NCBI RefSeq assembly: GCF_964355755.1
Contig: NC_092680.1
Coordinates: 11,077,001-11,141,000 of the forward strand
Length of the DNA: 64,000 bases
Direction of reading: 5' to 3'
From: Antedon mediterranea
Lineage: Eukaryota; Echinodermata; Crinoidea; Comatulida; Antedonidae
Shown here piece after piece: positions 1 to 7,700 of the stretch. Positions within the stretch are counted from its first letter, which is position 1. Each line of letters opens with the position of its first letter. Position numbers and translations under genes: made by a program. The notes below the pieces were generated by a model, which made no database searches, had not been told where the DNA came from, and was given only the letters and a program-made list of their open reading frames with translations.

Positions 1-2
1 TT

Positions 3-1079
3 AAGTACATAACAAATTTGTCTAACTCTATGCAACTTGAAACGAATTGTAAACGTCTGTCCAGCATTAGAGATAATGTTAAAATTCTCTTCTGGAAAGA
101 GGTAATAGATGCATGGAGTAATTTTATTTCTATTCATTATCCAAAGTCTGTTGACGAGCTATTACGAATGCAAATTTGGAATAATGAAGTAATAAGAATA
201 GGCAACGAATGTATAAGATATGGAAATTGGGAAAAAGCAGGTATTTTGTTTGTTAATGATTTGTTTAACAGCAATGGGCAATTTATGAATAAAAAAGAAG
301 TCGAAGATACCTATGGTATTAAGATAAATTATATAAAATTAATAGGATTAAAAAGGCTTCTTAGGGAAAAATTTAACAATTTAATGATATGTGAAATTAA
401 AAAAACAGTTTTGCCAGATATTCCATTTCACATAAAAGTACTCTTTCAACAAAGAAAGGGATGTCGTATTTTTTATGATGTTTTAAATAACTCAATGTTT
501 AAATCATGGAAAGCACAAAAGAAATGGGCAGAAAATAAATTTGTATTCAATAACGAACAATGGAAAACAATCTACCTAGCTCCACATACGTGTACAATGA
601 ATATTGCTTTAATATATTTTCAATATAAAATTGTAAATAGAATAATTGCAACAAATGAACAATTATTTAAAATGAATATAAAAGAAACTTCAATGTGCTC
701 ATTTGGAGATGGTAAAATTGAAACCATTCAGCATTTGTTCTGTAATTGTCCAATAGTAAAAAGGATATGGAACCTCCTCCAGGAAAAAATTTCAGAAAAA
801 ACTGGAGTGCAATTTATTTTTAGTAAAGAGAGCATAATTTTCGGATACCAAGATGCGCATCAGTTTTTTAATTTAAAAGCCATTAATGCAATTATTCTAA
901 TTGTAAAATCATTTATTTATAAATGTAAACTAGTTAAATGTAAGCCAACTATCAAAATGGTTATGAACGAGTTAAAAAGGTTTTATGAAACAGAAAAATT
1001 TATTTATCATCAGAATTTTGAGGACAGTATTTTTAATAGAAAATGGATAAAATTAGAAGAATTTATAAATCAAATATAA
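3..1079 (+). CDS. LINE ORF2 protein, C-terminal fragment
   Basis: The frame is open from the window edge (codons from position 3), so the true start is upstream; TTG at 18 and ATG at 30 are internal codons, not starts. Numbering residues from the TTG codon at 18, a segment near 25-35 (FWKEVIDAWSNF) and one near 74-110 (GILFVNDLF..NGQFM..KEVEDTYGI) match the post-RT region of L1/Tx1-like ORF2 proteins. Residues 196-223 resemble the fQ.ki..RII.tn..L stretch before the terminal zinc knuckle. The knuckle itself reads C227-S-F-G, then ETIQH239LF..C244. The family usually has CxxC, so the second cysteine appears to be glycine here. The catalytic RT domain is not in the window. Function (from the family): nucleic-acid binding during target-primed reverse transcription. 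The frame is uninterrupted over 350 residues, suggesting a young copy. Confidence 0.82.
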   Translation, partial: KYITNLSNSMQLETNCKRLSSIRDNVKILFWKEVIDAWSNFISIHYPKSVDELLRMQIWNNEVIRIGNECIRYGNWEKAGILFVNDLFNSNGQFMNKKEVEDTYGIKINYIKLIGLKRLLREKFNNLMICEIKKTVLPDIPFHIKVLFQQRKGCRIFYDVLNNSMFKSWKAQKKWAENKFVFNNEQWKTIYLAPHTCTMNIALIYFQYKIVNRIIATNEQLFKMNIKETSMCSFGDGKIETIQHLFCNCPIVKRIWNLLQEKISEKTGVQFIFSKESIIFGYQDAHQFFNLKAINAIILIVKSFIYKCKLVKCKPTIKMVMNELKRFYETEKFIYHQNFEDSIFNRKWIKLEEFINQI

Positions 1080-1240
1080 AATGGTTTATAGAGTAGAATA
1101 ATTTTTATGAACCTTTATTTAATTTGTTAGATGGATATCTTTGTTGTTTTTGTTTGTTGCTTTTTATTTTAATTCTTTATTTGATTATGTTTTTCCTTTG
1201 TAATGTATTATATGATGAAATAAAAAAAAAAATAAATATT
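1080..1240 (+). other. LINE 3' UTR
   Basis: AT-rich non-coding sequence between the ORF2 stop and the poly(A) tail. It contains T-rich stretches and an A-rich run from 1218 that is interrupted by aataaatatt (1231-1240). That aataaa could act as a polyadenylation signal just ahead of the tail. A short open frame from 1124 runs through the poly(A) into the next element and is not a gene. Confidence 0.7.
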
Positions 1241-1260
1241 AAAAAAAAAAAAAAAAAAAA
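1241..1260 (+). repeat. Poly(A) tail of the LINE and insertion junction
   Basis: An uninterrupted run of 20 A ends at 1260 and is followed directly by Ngaro-like reverse transcriptase coding sequence. This fixes the LINE 3' boundary. A target-site duplication would begin at or near 1261 (gtttgaggg) and should be repeated at the LINE 5' end, outside the window. Confidence 0.85.
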
Positions 1261-2582
1261 GTTTGAGGGAGAAATCCGTTGCAGGAAAATACAGATTAAT
1301 TCATAACTTATCATATCCGCACGACGAAAGATCAGTGAATCATAATATTCCTCAACACTACAAAACAGTCCACTACGAAAATATATCCACAGCCGTAAAT
1401 ATCATTCAAAAATCCACCTACCCAGCCTACCTATCCAAAAGCGATATTCAAGATGCTTTCCGGCTCATTCCCCTGCACAAAACACAGTATCACCTTACCG
1501 GGTTTTCTTGGAGAAACAAACTGTACTACGATAAGGTCCTCCCACAAGGGTGTGGATCCTCTTGTAGAATTTTTGAATCGTTTTCAGACGGAATAAAATG
1601 GATACTGACAAATAAACTAGCATGTAAAAACGTAGTCAAGGTATTAGACGATTTCCTGCTTATAGGCGATACAAAACATGAGTGCCAAAGGTACCTTAAC
1701 AATCTCATTGCCTTATCAGATGCCATTGGCCTTCCTCTCTCTCCTCACAAAACAGTGGAGCCAACTACAAAATTAACCTTTTTAGGAATCGAACTGGATA
1801 CGCGAGCTATGGTAGCCAGATTACCCAAGGACAAACTAGAAAAGTATAGGTCCGAAGTAAAAAAATGGTCGAGTTCACATTACATAACACTCCGAGAACT
1901 TCAATCTCTTACCGGAAAACTTCAGTTCGCCACGTGCGTTATTAAGACCGGCAGGGCTTTCCTTACAAGACTATATACACTCACAAAAGGTCAGACAAAT
2001 CCCGACTCAAAAATACGTATTACCCAAGGAGTACGTGAAGACTTGAAAATTTGGATACAATTTCTTGACCAATACAATGGAACCACTATCATCAACGTAC
2101 TACCAAAAAAGGACTCTGAATGCCTTCACTTCTTTTCAGATGCTTCCAAAAGGGAATTTGGTGCTACATTTGGGGCTACGTGGGTACACGGTATATGGCC
2201 AGAACGTTGGAAGAAGTTAGATATAATGGTCTTAGAAATGTACCCTATTTATCTCATGATATCACTGTACTCAAGCCAACTGGCCAACACTCATGTAGTA
2301 TTTCACACCGATAACCTACCCAATGTCTATCATGTTAACAACAAAACTAGTTCTAATTCTGATGTAATGCGCATAATCAGGCCGTTAGTATTAGTACTAC
2401 TTACACATAATATACATCTAACCGCCAGGCATATACCAGGTATTAAAAATGTACTAAGTGATGCAATTTCCCGTTCACAGGTAACAAAAAAACTTCTCAA
2501 ACAATTCGGAATGCATCAAAACCCATTAACAATACCACCACATCTGCTACCAGAGAACTTCGCTGCATTCAAGAAAACCTGA
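1261..2582 (+). CDS. Ngaro-like reverse transcriptase-RNase H, 5'-truncated by the LINE
   Basis: Copies element RNA into DNA and degrades the RNA strand. Numbering from the codon at 1263: RT begins at the conserved GKYRLIHNLSYP (8-19). Catalytic motif A is SKSDIQDAF with D61. Motif B is LPQGCGSSCRIFESFS (93-108). Motif C is VLDDFL with D129-D130. The connection segment (RELQSLTGKLQFA..TGRAFLTRLY) spans about 211-238. RNase H carries all four acids: D293 (FSDAS), E325 (LEMYP), D350 (HTDN) and D400 (LSDAISR). The LDDFL and G-C-x-S-C pattern is typical of the DIRS order, not of retroviruses. The frame runs straight into the LINE poly(A) at 1260, so the natural start and N-terminus are lost here; the TTG at 1263 is not a start. 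The stop is at 2580-2582. The last 120 bases overlap the recombinase frame. As it stands the gene is interrupted. Confidence 0.94.
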
Positions 2583-3472
2583 TACGAGCTTCCGTCACGA
2601 CTGGAACCAGAAAATCATACAACAGGGCGTGGTCAATCTTACTTATGTTCCTACAAAGCCACCACCTACCACATCAAATGCCTATCTCACCACCCCACAT
2701 CTCACTATTCGTCTGCCACCTCTTTCGGACAGGTCTCAACCAAAATACCATAAGAACGTATCTAAGTGCCATTGCATTCATGCACAAAATTACCAACAAT
2801 CCAGACCCTACTAACATACCATTGTTAACTATTGTCACAAGAGGTGCTGGGAAGCTATACAACGTTGCCAGCCGCCGCCGACGCCTTTACCCGGTTACCA
2901 CTACCATAATGGAGAAGCTTCTCTCTCAACTCAATTTTATTAAGAGCAACGAATACGAAAGGAAACTTTATAAAGCTTTGTTCCTCACCTGTTACTACGC
3001 TTGTGCGAGGGCAAGTGAAATGGTACGGACCAATAATCCGGAACACGTCCTAAAACTTCGCGACATTACCATCTCACACACCAAGGTCACCTTCCAATTT
3101 AACTCCTTCAAACACCACAAGGGCGATTCCCAACATTTCAGCATTAACAAAAAAGGAAACAGCATATTATGCCCGGTAAAAGCGTTACAGGATTACAATT
3201 CTATCAGGCCTACGACTCGGGGGCAATTTTTCATATTTCAAACTAGAGCTCCACTACTTAGGAAACATTTAAGTCATACGTTAAAAGAAGCCGCGTTACA
3301 CGCCAACTTAGACCACACCCGGTACAACACACACTCGTTCAGAATCGGAAGGGCCACGCAACTTAGGGACCTGGGCGCAGATGAACAAGAAATTAAAGCT
3401 ACCGGAAGATGGAAAAGCGACGCATATAAACGGTATATCCGACCCCACTGCATAACCCTTAGTAATGACTAA
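2462..3472 (+). CDS. Ngaro-like tyrosine recombinase (YR)
   Basis: Integrates the circular DNA form of the element by site-specific recombination instead of a DDE integrase. The first ATG in frame is at 2645, but the frame is open from 2462 (preceding stop at 2459-2461). Residues coded before 2645, including TGTRKSYNRAW at about 2606-2638, look like the normal N-terminal SAM-like domain, so that ATG is probably not the true start; expression may use the overlap with RT/RNase H (2462-2582). Numbering from the ATG at 2645: core-binding segment NTIRTYLSAIAF (34-45); catalytic R122 in ARASEMV; H230 and R233 in HSFRIGRATQL; W256 in GRWKSDAY; nucleophile Y264 in KRYIRP. The R-H-R-Y set is complete, so the domain looks functional. 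It ends with TAA at 3470-3472. It is not a phage integrase: the context and the HSFRIG motif are of the DIRS type. Confidence 0.92.
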   Translation, partial: CNFPFTGNKKTSQTIRNASKPINNTTTSATRELRCIQENLIRASVTTGTRKSYNRAWSILLMFLQSHHLPHQMPISPPHISLFVCHLFRTGLNQNTIRTYLSAIAFMHKITNNPDPTNIPLLTIVTRGAGKLYNVASRRRRLYPVTTTIMEKLLSQLNFIKSNEYERKLYKALFLTCYYACARASEMVRTNNPEHVLKLRDITISHTKVTFQFNSFKHHKGDSQHFSINKKGNSILCPVKALQDYNSIRPTTRGQFFIFQTRAPLLRKHLSHTLKEAALHANLDHTRYNTHSFRIGRATQLRDLGADEQEIKATGRWKSDAYKRYIRPHCITLSND

Positions 3473-3863
3473 TACAAATGTAAATTTACATTATAACTCA
3501 CTTACATCCACGCGACTATTTACGTTTTTTTTTTGTTTCTCTCTTTCAGTATTGTTTATTGGCGATATGTTAGTACAACTTTGCTCCCATTGCAGTGCAC
3601 GGTAGTGGAGCCCTCGGATTAGCCTTGGGTGGAAGGTGCTGATGCTCAACATACTGCCATGAAGTATCTGCGTATACTTTCATGGGGAGCATCGTTGTAT
3701 TAATGGTGATTTCTTTTTTTTTTTTCTTTGGAGACTTTCCCAGGGAGTCCTGGTTGAACCATTTTTTTTTTTTAAATCTCAGTTTCAAGTGGGTAAATGA
3801 ACATTCTTCCTTGTTTCCTGCACTTTGGTGGGCTGCTCTTGGCGGTGCCTTGGCACCTGCCGC
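3473..3863 (+). other. Non-coding tail of the Ngaro-like element between YR and B1
   Basis: About 390 bases without a convincing gene. It holds a T-rich stretch (3524-3548), a strong inverted repeat (3641-3693) and two long T runs (about 3713-3727 and 3760-3772). Small open frames here (3570-3788 minus, 3682-3930 plus) are low-complexity, driven by the T runs, and match no family I recognise. Some Ngaro elements in other animals carry an extra hydrolase ORF; none is visible here. Confidence 0.65.
3641..3693 (+). other. Imperfect hairpin in the Ngaro 3' tail
   Basis: The outer arms gatgctc (3641-3647) and gagcatc (3687-3693) pair perfectly. The inner arms ccatgaagtat (3657-3667) and atactttcatgg (3674-3685) pair with one bulged base, leaving the six-base loop ctgcgt. 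The role is unknown; RNA stability, packaging or reverse-transcription priming are possibilities. Confidence 0.6.
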
Positions 3864-4078
3864 GGGCTATTTTTTCTCTGAGCATCCCTGTTGTGCTTAC
3901 TTAGAATTGAAGAATTATTGCTATATATAACTTATATTTGCTTATGACTTTTATGTGCAGTTTTACATGGGCGAATGTTCATTTACTAATAAACTATTTA
4001 AGCCAGAACTTATGTTGTATGCATCTTTATTTAGTATTCTATGAGTTTGTTAATCGTCGCTGTCTCCGAGTAGCAAAA
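3864..4078 (+). repeat. Ngaro split direct repeat B1
   Basis: A 215 bp repeat starting gggctatttttt and ending gagtagcaaaa, present again with a constant offset of 368 bases at 4232-4446. By eye the two copies are identical throughout. In Ngaro and PAT elements B1 together with the following A2 forms the internal copy of the joined termini, which serves as template for a full circular DNA. Confidence 0.93.
3988..3993 (+). promoter_or_regulatory. Candidate polyadenylation signal in B1 (repeated in B2 at 4356-4361)
   Basis: A canonical aataaa lies within the B repeat. The identical hexamer in B2 is at 4356-4361. It could set the 3' end of the element's RNA; which of the two is used cannot be read from the sequence. 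Confidence 0.4.
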
Positions 4079-4231
4079 ATCAAGAATTGGGTTGTGAACA
4101 CAATTCTATTTTGAGAACGGAGAGGGCGGGTTTTCGACCTCTTTGATCAAGCAAGCTCTCTGTTAACACGATCACTTTAAGTTGAAGACAAATTTCCCTC
4201 CCTCCCGCCCAATATTTAGACACTTAAATAA
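4079..4231 (+). repeat. Ngaro internal repeat A2 (copy of the missing 5' terminus A1)
   Basis: These 153 bases lie between the two identical B repeats, the position where Ngaro-type elements carry a copy of their left terminus. Its partner A1 is not in the window, so identity to A1 is predicted, not seen. A2 contains a hairpin (4083-4107) and a pair of GC-rich inverted arms, gggcggg at 4124-4130 and cccgccc at 4204-4210. Confidence 0.82.
4083..4107 (+). other. Terminal-type hairpin inside A2
   Basis: The arms agaattg (4083-4089) and caattct (4101-4107) are perfectly complementary. After one mismatch, three further pairs (gtt with aac) close a gtg loop, giving 10 of 11 paired positions. It begins four bases after the B1/A2 boundary, so it would sit at the extreme 5' end of the element. 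Confidence 0.6.
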
Positions 4232-4446
4232 GGGCTATTTTTTCTCTGAGCATCCCTGTTGTGCTTACTTAGAATTGAAGAATTATTGCTATATATAACT
4301 TATATTTGCTTATGACTTTTATGTGCAGTTTTACATGGGCGAATGTTCATTTACTAATAAACTATTTAAGCCAGAACTTATGTTGTATGCATCTTTATTT
4401 AGTATTCTATGAGTTTGTTAATCGTCGCTGTCTCCGAGTAGCAAAA
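4232..4446 (+). repeat. Ngaro split direct repeat B2 (right terminus)
   Basis: The second 215 bp copy of B1, identical by eye, ending gagtagcaaaa at 4446. Satellite starts at 4447 with ttaagctattttgtg, a phase normally preceded by acgata in intact monomers. That makes 4446/4447 the insertion boundary. Confidence 0.93.
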
Positions 4447-4507
4447 TTAAGCTATTTTGTGATCTTTGATGTTTTTGTGTGAAAAGTTTTATCGAAATGC
4501 TCAAAAT

Positions 4508-4585
4508 GGTCTAAAACGGTTTCTATTGTGATTTTAAGCACTTTGATGATTTTGTGTAACCAAGTTTCATCGAAATGTACAAAAT
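4508..4585 (+). repeat. Representative 78 bp short-class monomer
   Basis: Measured from one conserved box (gg at 4508) to the next (gg at 4586). It has the ggtttctattgtgattttaagc segment, then the taaccaagtttcatcg half. The class recurs throughout the array, always of reduced length. Confidence 0.85.
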
Positions 4586-4771
4586 GGTCTAAAACGTCTC
4601 CAAATGCGATTTGAAGCTATTCTGTACACTTTGATGTTTTGTGTGAAAAAGTTTTGTCAAAATGCTCAAAATGGTCTAAAACGGTTTTAAAACGATATTA
4701 AGCTATTTTGTGCTCTTTGATGTTTTTGTGTAACCAAGTTTCATCGAAAATCACAAAATGGTCTAAAACGT

Positions 4772-4790
4772 CTTCAAATGCGATTTGAAG
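4772..4790 (+). other. Perfect dyad in a satellite monomer (representative)
   Basis: cttcaaatgcgatttgaag has perfect 8-base arms (cttcaaat and atttgaag) around a gcg loop. The same 19-mer recurs many times, for example at 5461-5479. The commoner tctcc form has one mismatch in the left arm. It could extrude as a small cruciform or bind a dimeric protein. Confidence 0.75.
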
Positions 4791-7700
4791 CTATTCTGTA
4801 CACTTTGATGTTTTGTGTGAAAAAGTTTTGTCAAAATGCTCAAAATGGTCTAAAACGGTTTTAAAACGATATTAAGCTATTTTGTGCTCTTTGATGTTTT
4901 TGTGTAACCAAGTTTCATCGAAAATCACAAAATGGTCTAAAACGTCTCCAAATGCGATTTGAAGCTTTTCTAAGCACTTTGGTGTTTTTATGTTAACAAG
5001 TTTTTTCGAAAATCACAAAATGGTCTAAAACGTCTCCAAATGCGATTTGAAGCTCTTCTGTACACTTTGATGTTTTGTGTGAAAAAGTTTTGTCGAAATT
5101 CTCAAAATGGTCTAAAACGTTTTTAAATACGATATTAAGCTGTTTTGTGCACATTGATGATTTGTGTGAAAAGTTTTAACGAAATGCTCAAAATGGTCAA
5201 AAACGGTTTCTAATGTGATTTTAAGCACTTTGATGTTTTTGTGTAACCAAGTTTTTTCAAAAATTTCAAAATGGTCTAAAACGTCTCCAAATGCGATTTG
5301 AAGCTTTTCTAAGCACTTTGGTGTTTTTATGTTAACAAGTTTTTTCGAAAATCACAAAATGGTCTAAAACGTCTCCAAATGCGATTTGAAGATATTCTGA
5401 GCACTTTGGTGTTTTTATGTTAAAAAGTTTTTTCGAAAATCACAAAATGGTCTAAAACGTCTTCAAATGCGATTTGAAGCTATTCTGTACACTTTGATGT
5501 TTTGTGTGAAAAAGTTTTGTCGAAATGCTCAAAATGGTCTAAACCGTTTTTAAATACGATATTAAGCTATTTTGTGATCTTTGATGTTTTTGTGTGAAAA
5601 GTTTTATCGAAATCCTCAAAATGGTCTAAAACGGTTTCTAATGCGATTTGAAGCTATTCTGTACACTTTGAAGTTTTGTGTGAAAAAGTTTTCTCGAAAT
5701 GCTCAAAATGGTCTAAAACGTTTTTATATACCATATTAAGCTATTTTGTGCACTTTGATGTTTTTTGTGAAAAGTTTTATCGAAATGCTCAAAATGGTCT
5801 AAAACGGTTTCTATTGTGATTTTAAGCACTTTGATGATTTTGTGTAACCAAGTTTCATCGAAATGTACAAAATGGTCTAAAACGTCTCCAAATGCGATTT
5901 GAAGCTATTCTAAGTACTTTTGTGTTTTTATGTTAACAAGTTTTTTCGAAAATCACAAAATGGTCTAAAACGTCTTCAAATGCGATTTGAAGCTATTCTG
6001 TACACTTTGATGTTTTGTGTGAAAAAGTTTTGTCGAAATGCTCAAAATGGTCTAAAACGTTTTTAAATACGATATTAAGCTATTTTGTGATCTTTGATGT
6101 TTTTGTGTGAAAAGTTTTATCAAAATGCTCAAAATGGTCTGAAACGGTTTCTAATGCGATTTGAAGCTATTCTGTACACTTTGAAGTTTTGTGTGAAAAA
6201 GTTTTCTCGAAATGCTCAAAATGGTCTAAATCGTTTTTATATACCATATTAAGCTATTCTGTACACTTTGATGTTTTGTGTGAAAAAGTTTTGTCAAAAT
6301 GCTCAAAATGGTCTAAAACGTTTTTAAAACGATATTAAGCTATTTTGTGCTCTTTGATGATTTTGTGTAACCAAGTTTCATCGAAATGTACAAAATGGTC
6401 TAAAACGTCTCCAAATGCGATTTGAAGCTATTCTAAGTACTTTGGTGTTTTTATGTTAACAAGTTTTTTCGAAAATCACAAAATGGTCTAAAACGTCTTC
6501 AAATGCGATTTGAAGCTATTCTGTACACTTTTATGTTTTGTGTGAAAAAGTTTTGTCGAAATGCTCAAAATGGTCTAAAACGTTTTAAAATACCATATTA
6601 AGCTATTTTGTGCACTTTGATGTTTTTTGTGAAAAGTTTTATCGAAATGCTCAAAATGGTCTAAAACGGTTTCTATTGTGATTTTAAGCACTTTGATGAT
6701 TTTGTGTAACCAAGTTTCATCGAAATGTACAAAATGGTCTAAAACGTCTCCAAATGCGATTTGAAGCTATTCTAAGTACTTTTTTGTTTTTATGTTAACA
6801 AGTTTTTTTTTAAATCACAAAATGGTCTAAAACGTCTTCAAATGCGATTTGAAGCTATTCTGTACACTTTGATGTTTTGTGTGAAAAAGTTTTGTCGAAA
6901 TGCTCAAAATGGTCTAAAACGTTTTTAAATACGATATTAAGCTATTTTGTGATCTTTGATGTTTTTGTGTGAAAAGTTTTATCGAAATGCTCAAAATGGT
7001 CTAAAACGGTTTCTATTGTGATTTTAAGCACTTTGATGATTTTGTGTAACCAAGTTTCATCGAAATGTACAAAATGGTCTAAAACGTCTCCAAATGCGAT
7101 TTGAAGCTATTCTAAGTACTTTTGTGTTTTTATGTTAACAAGTTTTTTCGAAAATCACAAAATGGTCTAAAACGTCTTCAAATGCGATTTGAAGCTATTC
7201 TGTACACTTTGATGTTTTGTGTGAAAAAGTTTTGTCGAAATGCTCAAAATGGTCTAAAACGTTTTTAAATACGATATTAAGCTATTTTGTGCTCTTTGAT
7301 GTTTTTGTGTAACCAAGTTTCATCGAAAATCACAAAATGGTCTAAAACGTTTTTAAATACGATATTAAGCTGTTTTGTGCACTTTGATGATTTGTGTGAA
7401 AAGTTTTAACGAAATGCTCAAAATGGTCAAAAACGGTTTCTAATGTGATTTTAAGCACTTTGATGTTTTTGTGTAACCAAGTTTTTTCAAAAATCACAAA
7501 ATGGTCTAAAACGTCTCCAAATGCGATTTGAAGCTTTTCTAAGCACTTTTGTGTTTTTATGTTAACAAGTTTTTTCGAAAATCACAAAATGGTCTAAAAC
7601 GTCTTCAAATGCGATTTGAAGATATTCTGAGCACTTTGGTGTTTTTATGTTAAAAAGTTTTTTCGAAAATCACAAAATAGTCTAAAACGTCTCCAAATGC

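Larger units (their letters stand above)
1..1260 (+). mobile_element. 3' end of an L1/Tx1-like non-LTR retrotransposon (LINE)
   Basis: This is the 3' part of a LINE. It consists of an ORF2 C-terminal region open from the left edge of the window, a stop at 1077-1079, about 140 bases of AT-rich 3' UTR and a poly(A) tail ending at 1260. The tail abuts the reverse transcriptase frame of a different element, the normal outcome of target-primed insertion. The LINE is therefore the younger of the two insertions. The 5' end, endonuclease, reverse transcriptase and left target-site duplication lie outside the window, so clade assignment rests on C-terminal motifs only. Confidence 0.85.
1261..4446 (+). 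mobile_element. Ngaro-like (DIRS order) tyrosine-recombinase retrotransposon, 5' part missing from window
   Basis: The element has reverse transcriptase and RNase H in one frame, a tyrosine recombinase in an overlapping frame, and 3' split direct repeats B1-A2-B2. No methyltransferase domain follows the RNase H (only about 35 residues remain), which favours Ngaro over DIRS1 or PAT types. The 5' repeat A1, ORF1 and the first part of RT are absent because a LINE inserted at 1260/1261. Frames are uninterrupted and the 215 bp B repeats are identical, so the copy is young. The right end is defined by the end of B2 at 4446, where satellite begins at once; no target duplication is expected for this order. 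Confidence 0.9.
4447..5256 (+). repeat. Rearranged left edge of the satellite array
   Basis: This stretch is not in phase with the 17,563 bp unit. From 4847 to at least 5257 it matches 12224-12634 at a constant offset of 7,377. The first part resembles about 11,930 onward with a monomer missing. Two consecutive copies of the unusual ggttttaaaacg form (near 4680 and 4857) indicate a local duplication. One monomer carries a cacattgatg variant near 5152. Confidence 0.8.

Noticed and set aside
1124-1306. Short open frame across the LINE tail
   Set aside because: It reads through T-rich UTR and the poly(A) run (poly-lysine) into another element.
1526-1726. Minus-strand open frame inside RT
   Set aside because: Shadow of the strong RT frame on the plus strand.
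2629-2814. Open frame overlapping the recombinase start in another frame, and the minus-strand frames at 2674-2862 and 2855-3046
   Set aside because: The overlapping plus-strand recombinase frame has the domain motifs; these have none.
1261-3472. Retrovirus or LTR retrotransposon
   Set aside because: There is no DDE integrase, protease or LTR. The motif set (LDDFL, HSFRIG tyrosine recombinase, split direct repeats) is that of the DIRS/Ngaro order.
2462-3472. Phage or bacterial integrase and an attachment site
   Set aside because: It follows RT/RNase H and precedes B1-A2-B2; all context is a eukaryotic retroelement.
3641-3693. tRNA or microRNA precursor
   Set aside because: No cloverleaf, and the stem is short with large internal loops.
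3570-3930. Two small open frames in the Ngaro tail
   Set aside because: Both are dominated by poly-K or poly-F from T runs; no family similarity. The plus-strand frame runs into the non-coding B1 repeat.
4447-4500. Telomeric repeat
   Set aside because: The period is 78-88 bp, not a short G-rich hexamer-type repeat.
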